A DNA stretch of 46,705 nt from an uncultured Oscillospiraceae bacterium (GTDB taxonomy: Bacteria; Bacillota; Clostridia; Oscillospirales; Oscillospiraceae): contig CANQXK010000017.1 of NCBI GenBank assembly GCA_947627715.1, forward strand, positions 1-46,705. Reading direction: 5' to 3'. Shown here piece after piece: positions 41,078-46,705 of the stretch. Under the pieces are notes generated by a model that saw only the letters and a list, made by a program, of their open reading frames with translations, was not told the origin of the DNA and did no database searches. Every line of letters starts with the position of its first letter. Position 1 is the first letter of the stretch. A program made the translations under genes and the position numbers.

Positions 41078-41305
41078 TTGGACTGGACAAGCATTGTGGT
41101 GGCGGTGGTCACCGGGGGGCTGGCGTTTCTGGGCGTGCTGGTGGCGAACCGCAAGACCGGGGCGCTTATCGCCTACCGCCTTGAGCAGTTAGAGGCGAAG
41201 GTGGACAAGCACAACCACTTCGCCGAGCGGATGCCCGTGGTGGAGGAGCAGATCAAGGTTGCCAATCACCGCATCGAGGACCTTGAAAGGAAGGTGGAGA
41301 CGTGA
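41078..41305 (+). CDS. XhlA-like/holin-associated membrane protein
   Basis: A 75-residue protein with an N-terminal helix (DWTSIVVAVVTGGLAFLGVLVAN) and a coiled-coil tail (LEQLEAKVDKHNHFAERMPVVEEQIKVANHRIEDLERKVE). This is the standard small protein before lysins in Clostridia phages. It is started from TTG at 41078 with AGGAAGG upstream. Its stop overlaps the lysin start (GTGA). Confidence 0.78.
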   Translation: MDWTSIVVAVVTGGLAFLGVLVANRKTGALIAYRLEQLEAKVDKHNHFAERMPVVEEQIKVANHRIEDLERKVET

Positions 41306-42051
41306 CGGAGAACGAGCTTCGGCGAAATGTTGTAAGCATCATCAACTCCTGGCTGGGGGCCACGATGGGGTCCAACAAGCATCGGGAGATTTTGAACATC
41401 TACAACGCCTACAAGCCCCTGGCGAGGGGGTACAAGGTGCAGGTGGGCGATTCCTACTGCGCCATCACCGTCTCGGCGGCGTGGATCAAAGCCGGGATCG
41501 CGGAGTACACAGGCACCGAATGTTCCTGTAACGAGCTTATCCGTATTGCCGCTTCAAAGGGAATCTGGCAGGAGCGGGACGACTACGCTCCGAAAATCGG
41601 GGACGCGGTACTCTACGACTGGCAGGACAGCGGCAAGGGCGACAACGTGGGACAGGCTGACCACATCGGCATCGTGGTCAGCGTGACCGGGGACGGCTTC
41701 ACCGTCACGGAGGGGAACACCTCCGGCGGGAAGGTCGCTCAAAGGAATATGCGGGTCGATGGGGTAAAGATCCGGGGGTTTATCTGCCCGGACTACAAGG
41801 CGATCGCTGAGATCATGTCTCGAAAGGAGGAGGACAATATGACTGGCGAACAAATCCTGAAGAAAATCAACGAATATCTATCTGCCCAGAAGGTGCCCGA
41901 CTGGGCCGAAGGGGAGCTTGCGGAGGCGGTGCGGCTTGGCATCACAGACGGGTCGAACCCCACGGGGCTTATACCCCGCTATCAGGCGGCCATCATGGCA
42001 AAGCGGGCGGCGGAGACTTACAACAAAGGGAAGCGAGGAGAGAACGGTTGA
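41302..42051 (+). CDS. CHAP-domain endolysin
   Basis: A 249-residue enzyme. The N-terminal CHAP amidase/endopeptidase domain has catalytic Cys53 in GDSYCAITVSAAW and His121 in ADHIGIVV. The C-terminal part (about 180-240) has VPDWAEGELAEAVRLGITDGSNPTGLIPRYQAAIMAKRAAE, an SLH-like wall-binding motif. It should cleave peptidoglycan cross-links for lysis. The GTG start overlaps the upstream stop. Confidence 0.88.
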   Translation: MTENELRRNVVSIINSWLGATMGSNKHREILNIYNAYKPLARGYKVQVGDSYCAITVSAAWIKAGIAEYTGTECSCNELIRIAASKGIWQERDDYAPKIGDAVLYDWQDSGKGDNVGQADHIGIVVSVTGDGFTVTEGNTSGGKVAQRNMRVDGVKIRGFICPDYKAIAEIMSRKEEDNMTGEQILKKINEYLSAQKVPDWAEGELAEAVRLGITDGSNPTGLIPRYQAAIMAKRAAETYNKGKRGENG

Positions 42052-42458
42052 AAACAGGAACGGAAATATTTGACGCGGCGATGGGCCTCATGGACGAGCT
42101 GGACGGCGCGGGGAACCCGGAGAACCGGGACACGGAGGAGTACAGGAACCGGGCGCTGGGGATCGTGAACATGATGATCTGCGAATACAGGATCCTGGCG
42201 GGACTTCAGGGGGAGTTTGCGGGGGCGGCGGCCCTGGAGGACCCCATCCCGGAGATGGACGACGCCTACACGCTGGGGGCCATGCAGTACGGGCTGGCGG
42301 CGAACCTGCTGGTGGACGAGAACCCCGCCGCGGCGGCCTTCTTTCAGCAGAGGTACGAGGAGCTGAGGAACCTCTTCTTCGCCCGCAGGGAATGCGGGGG
42401 AGAGGAGATCGAGAACCTCTACGGGGGAGTTGAGTTCGGGAGGTTTGGCCACTGGTGA
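42048..42458 (+). CDS. Late phage protein, possible gp4-like head completion/adaptor protein
   Basis: A 136-residue helical protein (KTGTEIFDAAMGLMDELDG; EYRNRALGIVNMMICEYRILAG; AYTLGAMQYGLAANLLVDENPAAAAFFQQRYEELRNLF). Size and helical character suit a head-tail adaptor such as P22 gp4, the partner of a gp10-like protein. It lies after the lysin, unlike the usual place beside the portal. The TTG start overlaps the lysin stop (TTGA). It is the last gene of the cassette. Confidence 0.5.
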   Translation: MKTGTEIFDAAMGLMDELDGAGNPENRDTEEYRNRALGIVNMMICEYRILAGLQGEFAGAAALEDPIPEMDDAYTLGAMQYGLAANLLVDENPAAAAFFQQRYEELRNLFFARRECGGEEIENLYGGVEFGRFGHW

Positions 42459-42939
42459 GGGGCCTCGCCCCGGCGGGGGGTGTCACGGAAGACCCCGTGA
42501 CGGGGGTTGGCCGCTGCGTGACCGGGATTTTGCCTCCAACCGAAGGCGGGGTGGTTGACGTGACCACGGCAAGAGGTGTCCGCCCGGAGGGCGGGCGGGG
42601 AGCGCCGGGGAGGCCCGGCGGGGGATTTACTTTCCTCTTTTCGGATTCCCAAAAAGAGAGAAAGTAACAAAGGAGAAAAAGGAACCAAGGGGGATTTCGA
42701 TTTTCCCCCTTGGAACCCCTTTTAAAAACGACCAGCTTAGGGGGCCTGCGGGCCCCCTGCTGGACACACCCCCGGGGGGAGCGCCCCGACGGAGGTGCGG
42801 CTATCTTCGGGGCGTATTGGCGCCCCTCTCTGAGGGGAGCTGTCGAGCGAAGCGAGACTGAGGGGAGCGCGTTCCCCGCGCCCAGCTCCCCTCCGGCCCT
42901 ACGGGCCACCTCCCCTCAGAGAGGGGAGGCAATTCCCAC

Positions 42940-42990
42940 CTCATCCGTCGCCTGCGGCGACACCTTCCCCGCCCTGCGGGGAAGGCATTC
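42940..42990 (-). repeat. Inverted copy of the scaffold-capsid palindromic repeat
   Basis: The reverse complement of this stretch matches 39240-39290 and 39416-39466 with about one mismatch, including the CCTTCCCCGC stem and TCGCC stem. Confidence 0.85.
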
Positions 42991-43017
42991 CCCCTGCGGA
43001 CCCCGTTGCGCGTCAAA

Positions 43018-43183
43018 TGGCTCCCTTGCCGCGAAGCGGGAAGGGAGCTGTCAGCGAAGCTGACTGAGGGTTAAAACGATGATAGAGTGGTCCCGTGGGG
43101 AGAACCCGATAATAGAGCGGTCCTTTGACGGTGAACCCTCAGTCACGCTGGCGCGTGACAGCTCCCTTTATCAAAGGGAGCCA
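43018..43183. mobile_element. MITE-like element with about 50-bp terminal inverted repeats
   Basis: The left end TGGCTCCCTTGCC... runs to CTGACTGAGGGTT at 43072. The right end AACCCTCAGTCACG...AAGGGAGCCA finishes at 43183 and is its imperfect reverse complement. The 60-nt centre holds a near repeat (GATAGAGTGGTCC and AATAGAGCGGTCC). There is no coding capacity. Confidence 0.75.
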
Positions 43184-43270
43184 AAGAGGTAGTTTGATTT
43201 GATTCCGTTGCGCGGGGGCGGCGGGGATTATTTCCCTCTTTTGGGGGATGTAAGTAATCATGGAATTCCC

Positions 43271-43298
43271 TTGACTTTTTGTACAAATATGCTATAAT
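43271..43298 (+). promoter_or_regulatory. Promoter of the SDR gene
   Basis: TTGACT (43271-43276), 16-nt spacer, TATAAT (43293-43298), 57 nt before the start codon. Confidence 0.75.
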
Positions 43299-43354
43299 TG
43301 ATTTGATAGGCGGGGGAGTGGACCCGCAAACTAACGAAACGGGAGGGTTTTTTC

Positions 43355-44155
43355 ATGGTTGATTTCAGCTTGAAGGGCAAGGTTGCTCTCATCACCGGCG
43401 CTTCCTACGGCATCGGTTTCGCCATTGCCAAGGGCATGGCGGCTGCCGGGGCCACCATCGTTTTCAACGACATCAAGCAGGAGCTTGTGGACAAGGGACT
43501 GGCCGCCTACAAGGAGGCCGGCATCGAGGCCCACGGCTATGTGGCGGACGTCACCGACGAGGCCGCTGTGGCGGAGCTTGTGAAGAAGGTCACCGAAGAG
43601 GTGGGTCACATCAACATCCTTGTGAACAACGCCGGCATCATCATGCGCATCCCCATGCTGGAGATGACTGCCGCCCAGTTCCGCAAGGTGGTGGACATTG
43701 ACCTCAACGGCCCCTTCATCATGTCCAAGGCCGTCATCCCCGACATGATCGAGCAAGGCGGCGGCAAGATCATCAACATCTGCTCCATGATGAGCGAGCT
43801 GGGACGCGAGACCGTCAGCGCCTACGCGGCGGCCAAGGGGGGGCTGAAGATGCTGACCCGCAACATCGCCTCCGAGTACGGCAAGTACAACATCCAGTGC
43901 AACGGCATCGGGCCCGGCTACATCGCCACCCCGCAGACCGCGCCTCTGCGCGAGAAGCAGCCCGACGGCAGCCGTCACCCCTTCGACCAGTTCATCATCG
44001 CCAAGACCCCCGCTGAACGCTGGGGCGAGGCCGAGGATCTGGCTGGCCCGGCGGTGTTCCTGGCCTCTCCTGCCTCCGACTTCGTCAACGGACATATCCT
44101 CTACGTTGACGGCGGCATCCTGGCGTACATCGGCAAGCAGCCCGGAAACGAGTAA
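43355..44155 (+). CDS. Short-chain dehydrogenase, gluconate 5-dehydrogenase-like
   Basis: A 266-residue NAD(P)-dependent oxidoreductase. The cofactor motif is TGASYGIG at 14-21, NNAG occurs near residue 89, and the catalytic Ser/Tyr/Lys set is seen as ICSMMSELGRETVSAYAAAKGG (YxxxK near 158-162). The start VDFSLKGKVALITGASYGIGFAIAKGMA and the end FVNGHILYVDGGILAYIGKQP are those of gluconate 5-dehydrogenase/IdnO-type enzymes, which interconvert 5-ketogluconate and gluconate. GGGAGGG precedes the ATG. No kinase or transporter for gluconate is adjacent, so other sugar acids are possible. Confidence 0.85.
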   Translation: MVDFSLKGKVALITGASYGIGFAIAKGMAAAGATIVFNDIKQELVDKGLAAYKEAGIEAHGYVADVTDEAAVAELVKKVTEEVGHINILVNNAGIIMRIPMLEMTAAQFRKVVDIDLNGPFIMSKAVIPDMIEQGGGKIINICSMMSELGRETVSAYAAAKGGLKMLTRNIASEYGKYNIQCNGIGPGYIATPQTAPLREKQPDGSRHPFDQFIIAKTPAERWGEAEDLAGPAVFLASPASDFVNGHILYVDGGILAYIGKQPGNE

Positions 44156-44165
44156 ACCATACCTT

Positions 44166-44200
44166 AAAATCGCCGCCCCAACCGGGGCGGCGATTTTTTT
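44166..44200 (+). terminator. Terminator of the SDR gene
   Basis: A 14-bp stem (44166-44179 with 44184-44197) followed by T residues. Confidence 0.92.
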
Positions 44201-44334
44201 CGCCTGCGGCGGGGACGGGGCGGCTTTGGGCGAATTTTATTGTTATGGGGGTGGAAATTATTTGTTGGGTGTGGTATTATAAAGGAACGCACGTCAACGG
44301 ACGCTTATAAATCCTCACAAAAAGGGATGATGAT

Positions 44335-46626
44335 ATGGACGAGAGGACAGAGCTTACGGAGAACGGGTATTTCGCAAACCGGGAGCTTTCGTGGCTTTCC
44401 TTCAACGAGCGGGTGCTGGAGGAGGCGGGGGACACCCGCAATCCCCTGGGGGAGAGGCTCAACTTCCTCTCCATCTTCCAGTCCAATCTGGACGAATTTT
44501 ACATGGTGCGGGTGGGGACGCTCATCGACACCCTGGAGGACGGGGTCACCGACGACAAGATGGGGCTTACCTCCGCCCAGCAGATCAGGGCGATCCTGAA
44601 TCGGACGGGGGAGCTTTTAGAGCGGCGCGACGCCATTTTCCGGGACCTCTTCACCGCGCTCCACGACTACGGGGTGGAGATGGTGCGGTTCGTGAGCCTT
44701 CAGGACAAGGCCAGGGCGTTTTTGGAGAAGTATTTCGTCTCCGACGTGATGCCCCTGCTCTCGCCCCAGATCATCGGGCGCAAGCAGCCCTTCCCGTTTT
44801 TAAAGAACAAGACCACCTACGCCGTGGCGAAGCTCACCACCAAAAACGGCGGCACCCGCCTGGGGATCGTCCCCTGCGGGGACGGCGGGCTGAGGCGTGT
44901 TGTCCCCCTGCCGGGGGAGGGGCTTCGGTTCGTCCTGATGGAGGACCTGATCCGCCGCTTCCTGCCCCGCATCTTTGACCGCTACCGGGTGGAGAGTTCG
45001 GTGCTTATCCGCCTTGTGCGCAACGCGGACATCGACGTGGAGGAGGCGGGGACGGACGCGGACTTCAAGTCAGCCGAGGACTACCGCAAGACCATGGAGA
45101 AGCTGGTGCGCTCCCGGACCCGGCGCGAGCCGGTGAGGCTGGACTACACCGGGCGGCTGGACGACGACGTGCGCGCCGCCCTGCGCCGGTATCTGGGCCT
45201 CTCCAAGAGGCACCTCTTCCAGAGTTCCATCCCGCTGGACCTGAGCTTTACGGGCTTTTTGCGGGACGTGCTGCGGGACAAGACGGAGCTTTTCTATCCC
45301 CGCCGGGTGCCGCAAAACAGCGTGAACATCGACGTTCAACGGCCCATCGCGCCCCAGATCCGGGAGCACGACGTGCTGCTCTCCTACCCCTACGAGTCCA
45401 TCCGGCCCTTCCAGCACCTGCTGAACGAGGCGTGTCAGGACCCGGAGGTGGTGTCCGTCAAGATGACCCTCTACCGGGTGGCCCACAACAGCAAGATCGT
45501 GGAGGCGCTGTGCGAGGCCGCCGAGAACGGCAAGGAGGTCGTCGTGCTGGTGGAGCTGCGGGCGCGCTTCGACGAGGAGAACAACATCGGCTGGTCCCGG
45601 GTGCTGGAACAGGCCGGGTGCCGCGTGATCTACGGGCTGGACCGCATGAAGGTCCACTCAAAGCTCCTGCTCATCACCCGCCGCCACGAGGGGGAGATCG
45701 AGTACATCACCCAGATCGGCACGGGCAACTACAACGAGGACACGGTGCGGCTCTACACCGACTACGCCCTGATGACCGCAGACCGGGAGATCGGCGCGGA
45801 GGCGGCGCGGGTGTTCAACTGCCTGGCCATGGGGGAGGTAGTGGAGGACACAAAGCACCTGCTGGTGGCCCCGGCGTGCCTCAGAAGCCGCATTTTTGAG
45901 ATGATAGACGGGCAGATCGCCCGCGCCGCGGAGGGGAAAAGCGCGTACCTGGGCTTCAAGCTCAACGGCCTTACGGACAAGGGCCTCATTGAAAAGCTGG
46001 CCCAGGCCGGCAGGGCCGGGGTGAAGGTGGACCTTCTGATCCGGGGTATCTGCTGCCTGGTGCCGGGGGTCCCCGGAGAGACGGACAACATCAGCGTCTA
46101 CTCCATCGTGGGGCGGTTCCTGGAGCACGCGAGAGTTTACATAATCGGGACCGGGGAGGAGCGGCGCGTGTACATCTCCTCCGCGGACTTCATGACCCGC
46201 AACACCCAGCGGAGGGTGGAGGTGGCCGCGCCCGTCTACGACAGGGCCATCGGCGACCACATCGTGGGGATGTTTGAGACGCAGCTGCGGGACAACGTGA
46301 AGCTGCGCCGGCAGAACCCGGACGGGAGCTACACCTACGTAAGCCAGGGCGGGGAGGAGCTTTGCTCCCAGGAGCGATTCTACGACGAAGCCTACGCCGG
46401 GGCGTGGCGGATGGGCGGCGCGCCGGAGGCCCGGCCCCAGGAGGCGGAGGACGTTCAGGACCCCGCAAAGGGCCGGACGGCCGCGCTGGGGGACGCCGGG
46501 GCGCAGACGGAGAAAAAGCCGGAGGCGGTGAGGCCCAGGCCGAAGGTCACGGTGGAGCTTCCCCGGCCCGCTCTGGGGAAGGGAAAGGTCAAAAGGCTCC
46601 TGGCCGGACTTATAAGGAAAAAGTGA
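44335..46626 (+). CDS. ppk1: Polyphosphate kinase 1
   Basis: A 763-residue enzyme that polymerises the gamma-phosphate of ATP into polyphosphate and can run in reverse. The N-terminal domain (NGYFANRELSWLSFNERVLEEAGD) and head domain are complete. The two phospholipase D-like C-terminal domains keep both key histidines: His441 in MKVHSKLLL (the phosphorylated residue in the family) and His598 in RFLEHARVY. The motif SSADFMTRNTQRRVEV follows. The last about 75 residues (EARPQEAEDVQDPAKG...KGKVKRLLAGLIRKK) form a charged, basic tail beyond the usual end near residue 690. It is monocistronic, with a hairpin after the stop. Confidence 0.96.
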   Translation: MDERTELTENGYFANRELSWLSFNERVLEEAGDTRNPLGERLNFLSIFQSNLDEFYMVRVGTLIDTLEDGVTDDKMGLTSAQQIRAILNRTGELLERRDAIFRDLFTALHDYGVEMVRFVSLQDKARAFLEKYFVSDVMPLLSPQIIGRKQPFPFLKNKTTYAVAKLTTKNGGTRLGIVPCGDGGLRRVVPLPGEGLRFVLMEDLIRRFLPRIFDRYRVESSVLIRLVRNADIDVEEAGTDADFKSAEDYRKTMEKLVRSRTRREPVRLDYTGRLDDDVRAALRRYLGLSKRHLFQSSIPLDLSFTGFLRDVLRDKTELFYPRRVPQNSVNIDVQRPIAPQIREHDVLLSYPYESIRPFQHLLNEACQDPEVVSVKMTLYRVAHNSKIVEALCEAAENGKEVVVLVELRARFDEENNIGWSRVLEQAGCRVIYGLDRMKVHSKLLLITRRHEGEIEYITQIGTGNYNEDTVRLYTDYALMTADREIGAEAARVFNCLAMGEVVEDTKHLLVAPACLRSRIFEMIDGQIARAAEGKSAYLGFKLNGLTDKGLIEKLAQAGRAGVKVDLLIRGICCLVPGVPGETDNISVYSIVGRFLEHARVYIIGTGEERRVYISSADFMTRNTQRRVEVAAPVYDRAIGDHIVGMFETQLRDNVKLRRQNPDGSYTYVSQGGEELCSQERFYDEAYAGAWRMGGAPEARPQEAEDVQDPAKGRTAALGDAGAQTEKKPEAVRPRPKVTVELPRPALGKGKVKRLLAGLIRKK

Positions 46627-46637
46627 ATAATAACCAT

Positions 46638-46660
46638 CCACCGGCGAAGCCGGTGGTTTT
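46638..46660 (+). terminator. Terminator of ppk1
   Basis: An 8-bp stem (46638-46645 with 46649-46656) and a T-run, 11 nt after the stop codon. Nothing further is recognisable to the end of the window. Confidence 0.85.
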
Positions 46661-46705
46661 TCACATGCGGGCAAAGCCCTATGTTCCTCGCGGACACGTC
46701 AAACG

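Larger units (their letters stand above)
42459..43260. other. Repeat-rich non-coding stretch after the phage-derived cassette
   Basis: No supported gene. It contains stem-loops at 42627-42667 (15-bp class), 42685-42713 and 42732-42762. GC-rich repeats of the CTCCCCTC...GAGGGGAG type follow (42826-42928), then an inverted copy of the repeat seen near 39240 (42940-42990) and a MITE-like element (43018-43183). A 70-codon frame from 42455 has no ribosome site. Confidence 0.75.

Noticed and set aside
42455-42667. 70-codon frame after the last phage-cassette gene
   Set aside because: Gly/Pro-rich, overlaps a hairpin and lacks a ribosome site.

Overview
The window reads as a chromosome segment of a GC-rich, gut-type Clostridia (an Oscillospiraceae-like Firmicute). 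This is inference from the gene families (SdpR/SdpI, BlaI/BlaR1, YitT, a DUF1015 protein, a cytidylate-kinase-like protein, heterodimeric ABC exporters), strong AGGAGG-type ribosome sites, sigma-A type promoters, and the dense palindromic intergenic repeats of this group. No rRNA or other taxonomic marker is present.

Layout. 1-560: tail of an integrative element, with a small ORF and an AAA ATPase cut off just after its Walker A motif. 581-4075 (minus): MATE exporter, oligogalacturonate lyase-like propeller and a histidine phosphatase. 4500-8594 (plus): MarR regulator and a heterodimeric ABC exporter with one degenerate ATP site. 8646-10039: SdpR-type autorepressor with its palindromic operator and two SdpI-like membrane proteins. 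10189-12219: divergent DUF1015 protein and cytidylate kinase-like protein. 12321-14816 (minus): two paralogous membrane-anchored proteins and a secreted protein of lower GC, behind a duplicated promoter block. 15127-16828: BlaI/BlaR1-like pair with a visible operator. 16906-18328: GNAT acetyltransferase and lipid kinase. 18400-22840 (minus): ABC ATPase and a 1243-residue FtsX-type permease with a very long coiled coil. 22981-26359: Pr6Pr membrane protein, YitT protein, alpha/beta hydrolase and a zinc-ribbon/TM/Ig-like protein.

26476-27478 is a five-tRNA cluster (Gly, Arg, His, Gln, Lys) whose spacers carry an 88-nt repeat with a conserved hairpin. 27604-29524 holds an XRE regulator and a GyrI-like protein.

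29681-42458 is the most unusual part: a compact phage-derived cassette of about 12.8 kb. A repressor and an ImmA-like metalloprotease diverge from an operon for terminase, a large P22 gp10-like protein, a holin-like protein, a coiled-coil ejection-like protein, portal, scaffold-like protein, capsid, XhlA-like protein, CHAP lysin and a late adaptor-like protein. No integrase, replication gene, tailspike or tape measure is present. A toxin-antitoxin pair sits on the opposite strand inside it, and palindromic repeats also found outside it separate scaffold from capsid. After a repeat-rich non-coding stretch (42459-43260) come a gluconate 5-dehydrogenase-like SDR and polyphosphate kinase PPK1.
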